Shown: positions 1 through 9,703 of the stretch, in pieces
Layout of the letters: every line of letters begins with the position of its first letter
How positions within the stretch are numbered: the stretch's first letter is position 1
Origin: Actinomycetes bacterium
Lineage (GTDB): Bacteria > Actinomycetota > Actinomycetes > JAHEKZ01
Direction: 5' to 3'
Assembly (NCBI GenBank): GCA_024644435.1
Contig: JAHEKZ010000012.1
Span: forward strand, 1-52,941
Length of the DNA: 52,941 nt
Position numbers and translations under genes: made by a program
Notes under the pieces: model-generated
What the model was told of the DNA's origin: nothing
Databases searched by the model: none
What the model saw: only the letters and a program-made list of their open reading frames with translations

Positions 1-77
1 CCGTGACGGGGAGACCGTGCGGATCGATCGGTCGACCCACTAGTCGGCTGGTGCTACGGGGGTCTGGCGGCGATGCA

Positions 78-151
78 TGGAGCGGGTGACCGGGATCGAA
101 CCGGCATGGCCAGCTTGGAAGGCTGGGGCTCTACCATTGAGCTACACCCGC
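78..151 (-). tRNA. tRNA-Gly (anticodon TCC)
   Basis: The reverse complement folds as a tRNA. The acceptor stem GCGGGTG pairs with CACCCGC, the anticodon loop is CTTCCAA with anticodon TCC, and the T-loop is TTCGATC. The discriminator is T and the CCA end is encoded at 78-80. It is divergent from the tRNA-Pro gene. Confidence 0.95.
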
Positions 152-172
152 GGGGCCACCGATCGACCGACG

Positions 173-201
173 TGAGGTACTCGGAGGCTGGCGTCTAGAC
201 T
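173..201 (+). promoter_or_regulatory. Candidate promoter for tRNA-Pro
   Basis: TGAGGT at 173-178 and TAGACT at 196-201 are separated by 17 bp and end 12 bp before the tRNA-Pro gene, as expected of a housekeeping sigma factor promoter. The -10 box is convincing; the -35 box is weak. Confidence 0.5.
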
Positions 202-213
202 AGCCGTTCGCGA

Positions 214-289
214 CGGGGCGTAGCGTAGTGGCTAGCGCGCCTGCTTTGGGAGCAGGAGATCGGGAGTTCGAGTCTCCCCGCCCCGACCA
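214..289 (+). tRNA. tRNA-Pro (anticodon TGG)
   Basis: The acceptor stem CGGGGCG pairs with CGCCCCG. The anticodon stem-loop CCTGC-TTTGGGA-GCAGG gives anticodon TGG, and the T-loop is TTCGAGT. The discriminator is A286 and CCA is encoded at 287-289. It lies about 70 bp upstream of tig. Confidence 0.95.
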
Positions 290-357
290 CCACAGGGCCG
301 ACCGGTTCTTGTGACATCACCCGGCAACGGCCCGGGCGACCAAGGAGTACCAGGCAC

Positions 358-1704
358 GTGAAGAGCGACGTCGAGACCCTGAGCCCGACCCGAGTGCGGC
401 TGTCAGTCGAGATTCCTTTCGACGAGCTACAGCCGAGCGTTGACTCCGCCTACAAGAAGATCGCCGCCCAGGTCACGATCCCAGGCTTTCGCAAGGGCAA
501 GGTGCCGGCTCGCATCATCGACCAACGTGTCGGACGCGGTGCGGTACTTGACGAGGCGGTCAACGAGGCACTCCCCAAGGCGTACGGAGATGCAGTCACG
601 GAGAACGAGCTCAAGGTGCTCGGCCAGCCCGACGTCGAGATTGGCGAGTTCGCTGATGGCGTTTCGTTGACGTTCACGGCCGAGGTTGACATCCGACCCG
701 CCATTGAGCTCCCCGACTTTGAGTCGCTCGAGGTCGAGGTTGACGTCGCTGAGGTCAGCGACGCCGACATCGACGCCGAGCTCGACCAGCTGCGCGAGCG
801 CTTCGCGACACTCAAGCCGGTCGACCGCGGAACGGCCACCGGCGACATGCTGTCGCTCACGCTGGCTTCCACCAAGGACGGCGAGCCGGTCGAAGACCTC
901 TCGGCCGCCGGGCTGACGTACGAGGCCGGCAGCGAGGGTCTGCTCCCCGGCCTCGACGAGGCCGTCATCGGCCTCAAGGAGGGCGAGGAGGGCACCTTCC
1001 TCGTGACGCCGGATGCCGGCGAGCACGAGGGCCAGGAGGTCGAGGTCACGGTCACCGTTGTCTCGGTCCGCGAGCGCGAGCTTCCCGAGCTGGACGACGA
1101 CTTTGCTCAGACGGTCAGCGAGTTCGACACGCTCGACGAGCTCCGCGACACGGTGCGCAGCGAGATCGAGCCTCGCAAGAAGGTTGAGCAGCTGATGGCC
1201 GCCCGAGACGCCGTGCTCGAGGCCTTGATCGCGGCTGTCGAGGTGCCACTTCCGGAAGGCGTCGTCGCCAGTGCCCTGGGCGACCACTTCGGCGATGGCC
1301 ACGGCGACGAGGCCCACAAGGAGGAGTTCGAGGCCCAGGTGCGCGACTCGTTGACCCGCGACATCGTCCTCGACACCCTTGCCGACCGCGACGACGTCGA
1401 GGTAAGCCAGGCCGAGATCACCGAGTACCTGATCCGCCAGGCTCCGCAGTACGGCATGACCCCTGACCAGTTCGCCCAGGCAGTTGCCCAGGCCGGTCAG
1501 GTCGGGGCCATCGTCGGTGATGTCCGCCGGTCCAAGGCCCTGTCCGTCGTCCTGGAACAGGCGACGGTCCGTGACTCCGCTGGAGAGCTCGTCGAGCTGT
1601 CGGCCACCTCTGATGACACCGAGACCGCAGAGGCGGCGATCGAGGCAGAGGCGACGGCCGAAGGAGAGACCGGCGAAGAGTCAGAGGCCGAGTCGCAGTC
1701 CTAG
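358..1704 (+). CDS. tig: Trigger factor, ribosome-associated chaperone and prolyl isomerase
   Basis: Trigger factor binds the ribosome exit tunnel, shields nascent chains and has peptidyl-prolyl isomerase activity. The 448-aa product has the N-terminal ribosome-binding domain with the signature GFRKGKVP near residue 45. An FKBP-type domain follows at about 150-240, then the helical C-terminal chaperone domain, and the protein ends in a highly acidic Glu/Ala/Ser tail typical of actinobacterial versions. The GTG start is supported by AAGGAG at 342-347. It leads directly into clpP1, clpP2 and clpX, the conserved folding and degradation neighbourhood. Confidence 0.97.
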   Translation: MKSDVETLSPTRVRLSVEIPFDELQPSVDSAYKKIAAQVTIPGFRKGKVPARIIDQRVGRGAVLDEAVNEALPKAYGDAVTENELKVLGQPDVEIGEFADGVSLTFTAEVDIRPAIELPDFESLEVEVDVAEVSDADIDAELDQLRERFATLKPVDRGTATGDMLSLTLASTKDGEPVEDLSAAGLTYEAGSEGLLPGLDEAVIGLKEGEEGTFLVTPDAGEHEGQEVEVTVTVVSVRERELPELDDDFAQTVSEFDTLDELRDTVRSEIEPRKKVEQLMAARDAVLEALIAAVEVPLPEGVVASALGDHFGDGHGDEAHKEEFEAQVRDSLTRDIVLDTLADRDDVEVSQAEITEYLIRQAPQYGMTPDQFAQAVAQAGQVGAIVGDVRRSKALSVVLEQATVRDSAGELVELSATSDDTETAEAAIEAEATAEGETGEESEAESQS

Positions 1705-1722
1705 GCGCTTTCTTCCGTCAGC

Positions 1723-1758
1723 GAACACCCCGGCACTTCGGATGGCGTCGGGGTGTTC
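1723..1758 (+). terminator. Stem-loop after tig
   Basis: GAACACCCCG (1723-1732) and CGGGGTGTTC (1749-1758) form a perfect 10-bp stem with a 16-nt loop just after the tig stop. There is no U-tract, so it is a hairpin terminator of the GC-rich actinobacterial type at best. Confidence 0.55.
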
Positions 1759-1764
1759 CGACGT

Positions 1765-1770
1765 TAGGGT
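1765..1770 (+). promoter_or_regulatory. Candidate -10 box for the clpP1-clpP2 operon
   Basis: TAGGGT lies just after the tig hairpin and 33 bp upstream of the clpP1 start, leaving a leader of about 25 nt that contains the ribosome binding site. I searched for the ClgR-type operator often seen at actinobacterial clpP genes and did not find a clear one. Confidence 0.45.
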
Positions 1771-1802
1771 CGACGTACGTCCTTGATGTGAAAGGTGGAC
1801 TC

Positions 1803-2462
1803 GTGACCGACAGCGCGACAACTGGCCTCCCACTGCCGTACCCGGGGTTGTCCCTGCCCGAGGCGCGGGCTCCCCAGTCTCAGGCCAACGGCTTCGACGA
1901 CTCCGTCTACCAGCGACTGCTGCGTGAGCGCATCATCTTCTTGGGCTCTCAGGTGGAAGACACCATCGCCAACGCCCTCTCGGCCCAGATGCTGCTGCTG
2001 GCAGCTGAGGACCCCGAGAAGGACATCTACCTCTACATCAACTCCCCAGGTGGCTCGGTCTCGGCCGGCATGGCGATCTACGACACGATGCAGTTCGTCC
2101 CGTGCGACGTCGCCACCGTGGCGATGGGGCTGGCGGCGTCCATGGGGCAGTTCCTGCTCTGCGCTGGGGCCGAGGGCAAGCGGTACGCGCTGCCACACGC
2201 GCGGATCATGATGCACCAGCCGTCCGGCGGCATCGGCGGAACGGCGTCCGACATCAAGATCCAGGCCGAGCAGATGCTCTACACCAAGAAAAAGATGGCC
2301 GAGCTGATCGCGACTCACACCGGCCAGCCCCTTGACGCCATCGAGTCCGACTCCGACCGCGACCGTTGGTTCACCGCCGACGAGGCCAAGGAGTACGGCT
2401 TCGTCGACCACGTCGTCAGCCAGGCGCGTGACGTCGCCGGCAGCGGTGGAACCAACGCCTGA
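1803..2462 (+). CDS. clpP1: ATP-dependent Clp protease proteolytic subunit 1
   Basis: This is a serine peptidase subunit of the ClpP1P2 chamber, which degrades proteins unfolded by ClpX or ClpC in the cytoplasm. The 219-aa product has the catalytic triad S113 (AASMGQ), H138 (MMHQPSGG) and D183 (ESDSDRDRW). An in-frame GTG at 1788 is possible, but GTG 1803 is preferred because AAAGGTGG (1791-1798) sits at the right distance before it. In actinobacteria the two ClpP types form a mixed tetradecamer, and the second subunit follows 46 bp downstream in the same operon. Confidence 0.95.
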   Translation: MTDSATTGLPLPYPGLSLPEARAPQSQANGFDDSVYQRLLRERIIFLGSQVEDTIANALSAQMLLLAAEDPEKDIYLYINSPGGSVSAGMAIYDTMQFVPCDVATVAMGLAASMGQFLLCAGAEGKRYALPHARIMMHQPSGGIGGTASDIKIQAEQMLYTKKKMAELIATHTGQPLDAIESDSDRDRWFTADEAKEYGFVDHVVSQARDVAGSGGTNA

Positions 2463-2508
2463 CCCCCTGCGCTCTTCGACTCGACTTCGACGGAAGGACC
2501 CCACCACC

Positions 2509-3180
2509 GTGAGCAGCCCCAACAGACTGTGGAGCGCCAGCCCCACTGTCAGTGACGTCATTCGCTCTGCTCCGCAGGCGCGCTACATCCTTCCTGAGTT
2601 CCGCGAGCGCACTGCGCAGGGTGAGCGCCTGCACAACCCGTACACCAAGCTCTTCGAAGAGCGGATCATCTTCCTCGGTGTGCAGATCGACGACGCGTCA
2701 GCAGACGACGTGATGGCGCAGCTGCTCTGCCTCGAGTCGATGGACCCCGACCGCGACATCTCGATCTACATCAACTCGCCCGGTGGCTCCTACACGGCCA
2801 TGACGGCTATCTACGACACGATGCAGTTCATCAAGCCGCACGTGCACACTGTGTGCCTCGGCCAGGCTGCGTCTGCGGCCGCTGTTCTGCTGGCTGCGGG
2901 CAGTGCCGGCAAGAGGTCGGCGCTGCCGCACTCCCGGATCTTGATTCACCAGCCCTACACCGAGGGTGGTGGACAGGGGTCGGACATCGAGATCCAGGCG
3001 AACGAGATCTTGCGCATGCGCGAAGAGATGGAAGGCATCCTCGCGGCGCACACCGGTAAGACTCCTGAGGACGTCCGCAAGGACATCGAGCGCGACAAGA
3101 TCCTCACCGCCGACGACGCCAAGGAGTACGGCATCGTCGACCAGGTGATCAGCAGCCGCAAGAGCGCGGCGTCCGTGTGA
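2509..3180 (+). CDS. clpP2: ATP-dependent Clp protease proteolytic subunit 2
   Basis: This is the second ClpP paralogue and probable partner of ClpP1. The 223-aa product has catalytic S122 (GQAASAAAV), H147 ([11 protein letters not shown]) and D192 (VRKDIERD). The start is taken as GTG 2509, preceded by GGAAGGA at 2492-2498. The reading frame stays open further upstream, but that part only overlaps the end of clpP1 in another frame and is not homologous to ClpP. The gene is co-directional with clpP1 and clpX. Confidence 0.95.
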   Translation: MSSPNRLWSASPTVSDVIRSAPQARYILPEFRERTAQGERLHNPYTKLFEERIIFLGVQIDDASADDVMAQLLCLESMDPDRDISIYINSPGGSYTAMTAIYDTMQFIKPHVHTVCLGQAASAAAVLLAAGSAGKRSALPHSRILIHQPYTEGGGQGSDIEIQANEILRMREEMEGILAAHTGKTPEDVRKDIERDKILTADDAKEYGIVDQVISSRKSAASV

Positions 3181-3339
3181 TTGTTCGGGGCTGATTGGGC
3201 GACTCGCCCGGCCTGACAGCGGGTAAAGCGCGCTCCGACGGGGTACCGTCGTCGGGTGCGACGCCCTCCGGGACGCCAGCACAGTTGTTCATGACCTTAG
3301 TTCTCCAAGTCGTCGGAGCCGGCCGAGCAAGGGAGTCAC

Positions 3340-4620
3340 GTGGCACGCATCGGTGAGAGCGGCGATCTGCTCAAGTGCTCCTTCTGCGGAAAGAGCCAGA
3401 AGCAGGTCAAGAAGCTCATTGCTGGGCCAGGCGTCTACATCTGTGACGAGTGCATCGACCTCTGCAACGAGATCATTGAAGAAGAGCTGTCAGAGTCGAC
3501 CGAGGTCACCTGGGACGAGCTGCCCAAGCCGCGCGAGATCTACGACTTCCTCGGTGAGTACGTCATCGGCCAGGACACCGCGAAGAAGGCGCTCGCCGTT
3601 GCCGTCTACAACCACTACAAGCGTCTGCGAGCCGGCGAGTCCGGACGCAAGACCGATGACTCCGTCGAGCTGGCGAAGTCGAACATCCTGCTGCTCGGCC
3701 CGACAGGTTGCGGCAAGACCCTGCTGGCGCAGACCCTGGCGCGGATGCTCAACGTCCCGTTCGCCATCGCCGATGCCACCGCGCTCACTGAGGCCGGGTA
3801 CGTGGGCGAGGACGTCGAGAACATTCTGCTCAAGCTCATCCAGGCCGCTGACTACGACGTCAAGAAGGCCGAGCAGGGGATCATCTACATCGACGAGATC
3901 GACAAGATCGCCCGCAAGAGCGAGAACCCGTCGATCACTCGCGATGTGTCGGGCGAGGGCGTGCAGCAGGCGCTGCTGAAGATCCTCGAAGGCACCACGG
4001 CGTCCGTACCGCCGCAGGGTGGACGCAAGCACCCCCACCAAGAGTTCATCCAGATCGATACCACCAATGTGCTCTTCATCGTCGGTGGTGCGTTCGACGG
4101 TCTCGAGCACATCATCAACCAGCGCGTTGGCAAGAAGGGCATCGGTTTCGGCGGCGAGATCGAAGGCAAGGCCGAGCGCGACGCCAAGGACATCTTCGGC
4201 CAGGTCAAGCCCGAAGACCTCGGCAAGTTCGGCATGATCCCCGAGTTCATCGGACGCCTGCCGGTGCTGACCGCTGTCCAGAGGCTGCGCCCGGAAGACA
4301 TCCAGCAGATCCTCACCGAACCGAAGAACGCCCTCGTCAAGCAGTACGTCAAGCTTTTCGAGCTCGATGACGTCGAGCTCGAGTTCACCGAGGATGCTCT
4401 GGAGGCCATCGCGGAGCAGGCCATCATGCGCGGCACTGGTGCGCGAGGTCTGCGGGCGATCCTCGAAGAGGTGCTCCTGGCCGTGATGTACGAGGTGCCG
4501 AGCCGCGCCGACGTGGCGCGCGTCGTCATCACGCGCGACGTCGTCCTCGAGCACGTGTACCCGACGTTGGTGCAGCGCGAGAAAGAGTCCAAGCGCGAGC
4601 GTCGCGAGAAGTCGGCCTAG
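3340..4620 (+). CDS. clpX: ClpX, AAA+ unfoldase of the Clp protease
   Basis: ClpX recognises tagged substrates, unfolds them with ATP and feeds them into ClpP. The 426-aa product has an N-terminal zinc-binding domain with four cysteines (C13, C16, C35, C38). Walker A is GPTGCGKT at 120-127 and Walker B is IIYIDEID at about 181-188. The ClpP-docking IGF-type loop is visible as GIGFGG. The start is GTG with AAGGGAG at 3329-3335. A 159-bp gap separates it from clpP2, so it may have its own promoter, although I found no convincing one. Confidence 0.97.
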   Translation: MARIGESGDLLKCSFCGKSQKQVKKLIAGPGVYICDECIDLCNEIIEEELSESTEVTWDELPKPREIYDFLGEYVIGQDTAKKALAVAVYNHYKRLRAGESGRKTDDSVELAKSNILLLGPTGCGKTLLAQTLARMLNVPFAIADATALTEAGYVGEDVENILLKLIQAADYDVKKAEQGIIYIDEIDKIARKSENPSITRDVSGEGVQQALLKILEGTTASVPPQGGRKHPHQEFIQIDTTNVLFIVGGAFDGLEHIINQRVGKKGIGFGGEIEGKAERDAKDIFGQVKPEDLGKFGMIPEFIGRLPVLTAVQRLRPEDIQQILTEPKNALVKQYVKLFELDDVELEFTEDALEAIAEQAIMRGTGARGLRAILEEVLLAVMYEVPSRADVARVVITRDVVLEHVYPTLVQREKESKRERREKSA

Positions 4621-4669
4621 TCCGCCCCGACTCCTGCCGCCTCCCGCCGGCGCCCGACCGCTCGAGAGT

Positions 4670-4713
4670 CACGAAAACGCCGTCTGAGGCGCCGCCGAAT
4701 CAGCAGTTTCGTG
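4670..4713. terminator. Weak inverted repeat between convergent clpX and valS
   Basis: CACGAAA (4670-4676) and TTTCGTG (4707-4713) form 7-bp arms around a 30-nt loop in the short gap between the two converging genes. Position suggests a shared terminator, but the stem is short and the loop long. Confidence 0.3.
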
Positions 4714-4722
4714 CCAGTCGCG

Positions 4723-7314
4723 CTAGTTGTCGGCGAGTTCGACGGTGACCGACAGCTCTGACGCGCCCTCGTCTGATGCGCCCTCGACCAGTTCGAGCAC
4801 GGCGATCCTCCCGACAGCTGACAGGTCTCCGTGGGCTTGCTGCAGCTGGGCCACCTGCTCGGCTGTCCCTCGAACCTCGGCCCGGGTGACCTCGGTCCGC
4901 ATCGACGCCTTGGCGTCAGACTTCGCCTTGCGGATGTCGCCCAGGACGGTAGAGACCGTGTCGAGCAGGGCGACGTCGCCGCCTTCCGCAACTGCCCGTA
5001 CCTCGTCGGCCGTTGGCCATGATGCCCGGTGCACCGAGCCGTCTTGCCACCATGACCACACCTCTTCGGTGACGAACGGCAGCACCGGTGCAAAGAGCCG
5101 ATGCAGCACCGACAGAGCCGTGGCAAGGGTTGCGCGCGCTGAACGGGCTCCAGCATCGGACGCGTCTCGGTAGGCCCGCTCCTTCACCAGTTCGACGTAA
5201 TCGTCGGTGAACGACCAGAAGAACGACTCGGCCAGCTCGAGGGCCCGCGCATAGTTGTAGTCGTCGAATGCCCGGGTGGCGTCGTCGACGACAGTGGCGA
5301 GCCTGGCCATGAGCGCGCGGTCGAGCGGCTCGGTGATCGCCGACACATCGAAGGCCAGTGACTGATCGGCGCCGACCCCCAGCACGAACTTGCTGGCGTT
5401 CAGCACCTTGATCGCCAGACGGCGGCCGACCTTCATCTGACCGACGTCGAAGGCCGTGTCGGTTCCTGGCCGGCCGCTGGCAGCCCAGTACCGGACGCCG
5501 TCAGACCCATACTCGTCGAGCAGATCCATAGGAGTCACCACATTGCCCTTGGACTTACTCATCTTCTTGCGGTCGGGGTCGAGGATCCAGCCTGAGATGG
5601 CGACGTCACTCCACGGGACGACGTCGTGTTCGGCATTGGCGCGCACGACCGACGAGAACAACCAGGTGCGGATGATCTCGTGTGCCTGTGGGCGCAGGTC
5701 CATCGGGAAGACCCGTGCGTACAGGTCGTCGTCGTACGACCATCCACCGGCGATCTGGGGTGTGAGGGAAGACGTCGCCCAGGTGTCCATGACGTCGGGG
5801 TCGCCGATGAAGCCACCGGCTGTTCCACGCTGGTCCTCGGTGAAGCCAGGGGGCGTCTGCGACTGCGGGTCGATCGGCAGCGAGTCATCGGTGGGAACGA
5901 TGGGGTGGTCGTAGTCGGGCTCGGCGTTGGCGTCGAGGTGGTACCAGAGCGGCAGGGGAACTCCGAAGAAGCGCTGGCGCGAGATCAGCCAGTCGCCGTT
6001 GAGACCGGAGACCCAGTTGTCGTAGCGCACCTTCATGTGCGCCGGGTGCCAGTGCAGCTCGGCGCCACGGGCCAGGAGACTCTCGCGCAGCAGCTCGTCG
6101 CGTCCGCCGTTACGGATGTACCACTGCCGGGTGCTGACGATCTCGAGAGGCTTGTCACCCTTCTCGAAGAACTTCACCGGGTGCTTGATCGGTCGTGGTT
6201 CGCCGATCAGGTCGCCGCTCTCGACCAGCATCTCGACGATTGTCTTCTTGGCGGTGAAGACGGTCGACCCGGCGAGGCGTGCATAGGCGGTGCGTCCGGC
6301 GGCGGATGCGATGGCGTCCGGGATGTCGGCAATCACGCGTCCGTCGCGCCCGATGATCGCCCTGGTGGGCAGGTTGAGCTCGCGCCACCAGATCACGTCG
6401 GTGAGGTCGCCGAAGGTGCAGATCATCGCGATGCCGGTGCCCTTCTCAGGGTCGGCCAGGGGGTGGGCAAGGACCGGGACCTCCACGCCGAAGAGCGGCG
6501 TGTGAACGGTGCTGCCGAACAGTGGTTGGTACCGCTCGTCGTCCGGGTGGGCGACGAGCGCCACACACGCGGGGATCAGCTCGGGACGCGTGGTGTCGAT
6601 CGTGATGACGTCGCCATCGGGTCGGTGGAAGGTGATGGCGTGGTAGGCGCTGTCGCGCTCGCGGTCCTCGAGCTCGGCCTGGGCGACCGCGGTGCGGAAC
6701 GAGACATCCCAGAGAGTGGGAGCCTCGGCCTGGTACGCCTCGCCGCGATCGAGGTTGCGCAGGAAGGCGCGCTGCGAGACGCCGCGGGCACGCTCGTCGA
6801 TCGTCTGGTAGGTCATCGTCCAGTCGACTGACAGCCCGAGCTGGCGCCACAACGCCTCGAAGACCTGCTCGTCCTCGACGGTCAGCCGTTCGCAGAGCTC
6901 GACGAAGTTGCGCCGTGAGATCGGGATCTGCTGCTTGCCCGGTTCGGCCGGCGGCTCGAAGTCGGGGTCGTACGGAAGTGTGGGCTCGCACCGGACGCCG
7001 TAGTAGTTCTGTACGCGCCGCTCAGTGGGCAGGCCGTTGTCGTCCCATCCCATCGGGTAGAAGACCTCACGGCCACACATCCGCTGGTACCGGGCGATCG
7101 CGTCGGTGTGGGTGTAGCTGAAGACGTGCCCGACGTGGAGCGAGCCGCTGACCGTTGGCGGGGGAGTGTCGATGGAGTAGATCTCGTCGCGGGTCTTGGT
7201 GCGGTCGAAGCGGTACGTGCCCTGCTCGTCCCAGACCTGTTGCCAGGCGCTCTCGATGCCGTCGATCGACGGTTTGTCGGGAACGCGGGCGCTGGTGGTG
7301 TTCGACGGCTCCAT
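4723..7314 (-). CDS. valS: Valyl-tRNA synthetase
   Basis: It charges tRNA-Val with valine and hydrolyses mischarged threonyl-tRNA. The 863-aa product is a class I synthetase with the HIGH-type motif HVGH (GSLHVGHVFSYTHTDA), a long CP1 editing insertion and the signature KMSKSKGN. Its length fits the family. The preferred start is ATG at 7312-7314. An in-frame GTG at 7351-7353 would add 13 poorly conserved residues and run almost onto the folC start. The ATG follows a TACGAT box by 8 nt with no Shine-Dalgarno sequence, so the mRNA is probably leaderless. It is divergent from folC and convergent with clpX. Confidence 0.95.
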   Translation of the reverse strand: MEPSNTTSARVPDKPSIDGIESAWQQVWDEQGTYRFDRTKTRDEIYSIDTPPPTVSGSLHVGHVFSYTHTDAIARYQRMCGREVFYPMGWDDNGLPTERRVQNYYGVRCEPTLPYDPDFEPPAEPGKQQIPISRRNFVELCERLTVEDEQVFEALWRQLGLSVDWTMTYQTIDERARGVSQRAFLRNLDRGEAYQAEAPTLWDVSFRTAVAQAELEDRERDSAYHAITFHRPDGDVITIDTTRPELIPACVALVAHPDDERYQPLFGSTVHTPLFGVEVPVLAHPLADPEKGTGIAMICTFGDLTDVIWWRELNLPTRAIIGRDGRVIADIPDAIASAAGRTAYARLAGSTVFTAKKTIVEMLVESGDLIGEPRPIKHPVKFFEKGDKPLEIVSTRQWYIRNGGRDELLRESLLARGAELHWHPAHMKVRYDNWVSGLNGDWLISRQRFFGVPLPLWYHLDANAEPDYDHPIVPTDDSLPIDPQSQTPPGFTEDQRGTAGGFIGDPDVMDTWATSSLTPQIAGGWSYDDDLYARVFPMDLRPQAHEIIRTWLFSSVVRANAEHDVVPWSDVAISGWILDPDRKKMSKSKGNVVTPMDLLDEYGSDGVRYWAASGRPGTDTAFDVGQMKVGRRLAIKVLNASKFVLGVGADQSLAFDVSAITEPLDRALMARLATVVDDATRAFDDYNYARALELAESFFWSFTDDYVELVKERAYRDASDAGARSARATLATALSVLHRLFAPVLPFVTEEVWSWWQDGSVHRASWPTADEVRAVAEGGDVALLDTVSTVLGDIRKAKSDAKASMRTEVTRAEVRGTAEQVAQLQQAHGDLSAVGRIAVLELVEGASDEGASELSVTVELADN

Positions 7315-7322
7315 GGGAGGCA

Positions 7323-7328
7323 ATCGTA
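7323..7328 (-). promoter_or_regulatory. -10 box of a leaderless valS promoter
   Basis: On the minus strand TACGAT is followed by 8 nt and then the valS ATG. A TAnnnT box 6-9 nt before a start codon without a ribosome binding site is the usual layout of leaderless actinobacterial transcripts. Confidence 0.5.
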
Positions 7329-7344
7329 GAGAGGGCCTTCTCCC

Positions 7345-7350
7345 TAGACT
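7345..7350 (+). promoter_or_regulatory. -10 box of a leaderless folC promoter
   Basis: TAGACT is followed by 7 nt and then GTG 7358, with no Shine-Dalgarno sequence, so transcription probably starts at the start codon. It lies only 17 bp from the oppositely directed valS -10 box. Confidence 0.55.
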
Positions 7351-7357
7351 CACCCCC

Positions 7358-8728
7358 GTGACCCCAGACGCGCAGACTCCCGACCAGCCCTCCGATGAAG
7401 AGGCTCAGGGGCTGCTCGCCCTCGAGGTCGAGTTGATCCGCCGGGCACCGGAATCCCAGATCGAACCGACCCTCGACCGAGTTCGTGCCGTCCTCGATCT
7501 GATGGGCAGTCCCGAACGTAGTTTTCCGGCGATACATGTGGCCGGGACGAACGGTAAGTCCTCCACCACGGCGATGATCGACTCGTTGCTGACCGCGTAC
7601 GGTCTCAGGACCGGGCGCTTCACCAGCCCCCACCTGGAGACCATCCGTGAGCGGATTCGGCTCGATGGCGAGCTGATCGACTCCGGGAGGCTGCTGGCAG
7701 CCTGGGAAGATCTCGCGCCGTACATCGCCATCGTTGAGGCTGATGGTGGGCGTGCGCTGACCTTCTTCGAGGTGCTGACTCTGCTGGCATTCGTGGCGTT
7801 CGCGGATGCTCCGGTGTCGGTGGGGGTCATCGAGGTGGGGTTGGGCGGGGTCTGGGACTCCACCAACGTGATCACGCCTCCCGTCGGCGTGGTGCTGCCG
7901 ATCGGCATGGACCACATGGACTGGCTCGGGGACGATCTCGCCACGATCGCCGGCCAGAAGGCCGGGATCATCAAACCGGGCATGGTGGCGGTGATCGCGG
8001 AGCAGGATCCCGTGGTGTCGGACGTGCTGCTGGAGCGGGCTGCGGAGGTTGGCGCAGTCGTCCTGCGCGAGGGCGTCGACTTCGGACTGGTCGACCGTCA
8101 GGTGGCGGTGGGCGGTCAGCTCCTCACCCTACGAGGCGTCGGCGGAACCTATGAGGACGTGTTCCTGCCGTTGCACGGTGAGCACCAGGCGCGCAACGCT
8201 GCCTGCGCCCTTGCCGCCGTCGAGGCGTTCCTTGGCGGGGCGTCGGGAGCCCTCGATGGCGATGCCGTGGGAGAGGGCTTCGCGGCGGTCGCCGTCCCCG
8301 GACGCCTCGAAGTGATCAGACGCACCCCAGCAGTGATCCTCGACGTCGCGCACAACCGCCAGGGGATGGAGGCACTCGTCGAGGCAGTCTTCGGAGCATT
8401 CACGTTCACCCGGCTGGTCGGGGTGGTCGGTGTGCTCAGCGACAAGGACGCCGAGGGCATCCTGTCGGCGCTCGAGCCGCTGCTGGCCGAAGTGGTGATC
8501 ACTCGCTCGAACTCGCCACGCGCCATCGACCCCGACGACCTGGGTGAGCTGGCCGCCGACATCTTCGGCGAAGACCGGGTGATCGTCGAGCACTCGCTTC
8601 CGGACGCTCTGGAGCGGGCCGTCACCGCCGCGGAGGACTCCGGCGACCTCGCCGGGGTCGGCGTCCTGGTGACCGGGTCGGTCACGGTGGTGGGCCAGGC
8701 CCGCGCCCTGCTGCGCTCGCGGCGCTGA
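7358..8728 (+). CDS. folC: Bifunctional folylpolyglutamate synthase / dihydrofolate synthase
   Basis: It adds glutamate to dihydropteroate and to folates in the cytoplasm. The 456-aa product has the Mur-ligase-type ATP loop HVAGTNGKSS, the conserved FTSPHL segment, and the central HMDWLG and GQKAGIIKPG motifs. The C-terminal Mur-ligase domain contains DVAHN. The reading frame continues upstream into valS territory, but GTG 7358 is chosen because of the leaderless promoter in front of it and because homology begins after it. A DUF4233 gene and ndk follow, a common actinobacterial order. Confidence 0.93.
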   Translation: MTPDAQTPDQPSDEEAQGLLALEVELIRRAPESQIEPTLDRVRAVLDLMGSPERSFPAIHVAGTNGKSSTTAMIDSLLTAYGLRTGRFTSPHLETIRERIRLDGELIDSGRLLAAWEDLAPYIAIVEADGGRALTFFEVLTLLAFVAFADAPVSVGVIEVGLGGVWDSTNVITPPVGVVLPIGMDHMDWLGDDLATIAGQKAGIIKPGMVAVIAEQDPVVSDVLLERAAEVGAVVLREGVDFGLVDRQVAVGGQLLTLRGVGGTYEDVFLPLHGEHQARNAACALAAVEAFLGGASGALDGDAVGEGFAAVAVPGRLEVIRRTPAVILDVAHNRQGMEALVEAVFGAFTFTRLVGVVGVLSDKDAEGILSALEPLLAEVVITRSNSPRAIDPDDLGELAADIFGEDRVIVEHSLPDALERAVTAAEDSGDLAGVGVLVTGSVTVVGQARALLRSRR

Positions 8729-8745
8729 GCGGGGAGACTGGTCAC

Positions 8746-9114
8746 ATGCGCGTTATTGCGGCGAGCGTCCTGACCTTTGAGGGACTGATTGTTCTTCTCG
8801 CGATCCCGGTCGCAATCACGCTCGGTGGAGTGGAGCCAGCCGTTGCCATCGCCGGTGGACTTGTGCTTGCCGTGTTCTGCCTCATCGTGGCCGGATCGCT
8901 CTCGAGGCCGTGGGGCTACCGTGCGGGCTGGGTCGTGCAGGGGTTGGTGTTGGCCAGTGGGTTCGTCGTCCACGCGATGTTTCTGGTGGGTGGGCTCTTC
9001 GTAGCCCTGTGGGTGGTGGGACTGCGGGTCGGGCGTCGCGGCGAAGAGCTGCACGCCGAGCGATGGGCCGGTATTGATGACCCAGAGGCGACGCCGCCAG
9101 AGCCCGCTGGCTAG
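8746..9114 (+). CDS. DUF4233 family membrane protein
   Basis: This 122-aa protein has four hydrophobic segments (about residues 4-25, 31-50, 60-75 and 76-93) and a hydrophilic C-terminal tail. It matches the small membrane family DUF4233, commonly found between folC and ndk in actinobacteria; its function is not known. The ATG follows GGGGAG at about 9 nt and lies 17 bp after folC, so the two are probably co-transcribed. The linkage to folate and nucleotide genes gives no clear clue to its role. Confidence 0.8.
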   Translation: MRVIAASVLTFEGLIVLLAIPVAITLGGVEPAVAIAGGLVLAVFCLIVAGSLSRPWGYRAGWVVQGLVLASGFVVHAMFLVGGLFVALWVVGLRVGRRGEELHAERWAGIDDPEATPPEPAG

Positions 9115-9117
9115 AGT
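9112..9117 (+). promoter_or_regulatory. Candidate -10 box for ndk
   Basis: TAGAGT overlaps the stop codon of the DUF4233 gene and lies 57 bp before the ndk start. It would give a leader of about 50 nt containing the ndk ribosome binding site. Confidence 0.35.
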
Positions 9118-9173
9118 TTCGCCCGTCCTGGTCGGCATCGCCGGCCCTACTCAGCCAGTCCCAGGAGTTCCTC

Positions 9174-9581
9174 GTGTCTGAGCGCACCCTTGTCCTCGTC
9201 AAGCCGGACGGCGTCCGCCGTGGTCTCGTCGGCGAGGTCATCTCGCGGATCGAACGCAAGGGCTACACCCTGGTCGCGGCAGAGCTGCGGACGCTCGACC
9301 GCACGACCGCCGAGTCGCACTACGGCGAGCACGCCGACAAGCCGTTCTTCGGTGACCTGGTCGACTTCATCACGGGCGGGCCGCTGTTGGCGGCCGTGAT
9401 TGAGGGCCCGGACGCCATCGAGGCGTGGCGCACCATGATGGGCGTCACGAACCCGATCAAGTCGGCCCCCGGCACGATTCGCGGCGACCTGGCGAACGTG
9501 ATGCAGGAGAACCTGGTGCACGGTTCCGACTCGCCCGAGTCGGCTGCCCGCGAGGTAGCCCTCTTTTTTCCATCCCTTTAG
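9174..9581 (+). CDS. ndk: Nucleoside diphosphate kinase
   Basis: It transfers the gamma phosphate from ATP to nucleoside diphosphates through a phosphohistidine. The 135-aa product is of standard length. It has the N-terminal [10 protein letters not shown] strand and the catalytic His116 in NLVHGSDS. The GTG start is preceded by CAGGAG. The gene ends in a T-rich stretch and is followed by mreB after about 120 bp. Confidence 0.97.
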   Translation: MSERTLVLVKPDGVRRGLVGEVISRIERKGYTLVAAELRTLDRTTAESHYGEHADKPFFGDLVDFITGGPLLAAVIEGPDAIEAWRTMMGVTNPIKSAPGTIRGDLANVMQENLVHGSDSPESAAREVALFFPSL

Positions 9582-9607
9582 GTCAGGTCGAGACTTTTTC
9601 GCACTTT

Positions 9608-9636
9608 TTGGGGGAGGGGCCCGACGCGGGTATCGT
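9608..9636 (+). promoter_or_regulatory. Candidate promoter for the mreB gene
   Basis: TTGGGG (9608-9613) and TATCGT (9631-9636) are separated by 17 bp. Transcription would start near 9643 and leave a leader of about 60 nt before mreB. Confidence 0.45.
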
Positions 9637-9703
9637 GGGCCGCTGACGCTCCGCCCGTTGCCGCGTCCCGTAAGGCGCGTTTCCCCGTTCTCGGAAGGCT
9701 CTC

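Noticed and set aside
427-1317. Long minus-strand open frame opposite tig
   Set aside because: It mirrors the codon pattern of tig, has no ribosome binding site and gives a low-complexity product; an effect of high GC.
1705-1802. ClgR operator before clpP1
   Set aside because: The only inverted repeat is the GAACACCCCG hairpin with a long loop, which fits a terminator better than the ClgR site.
5626-6831. 401-codon plus-strand frame inside valS
   Set aside because: It is antisense to conserved synthetase motifs, resembles no family and shows a composition typical of shadow frames.
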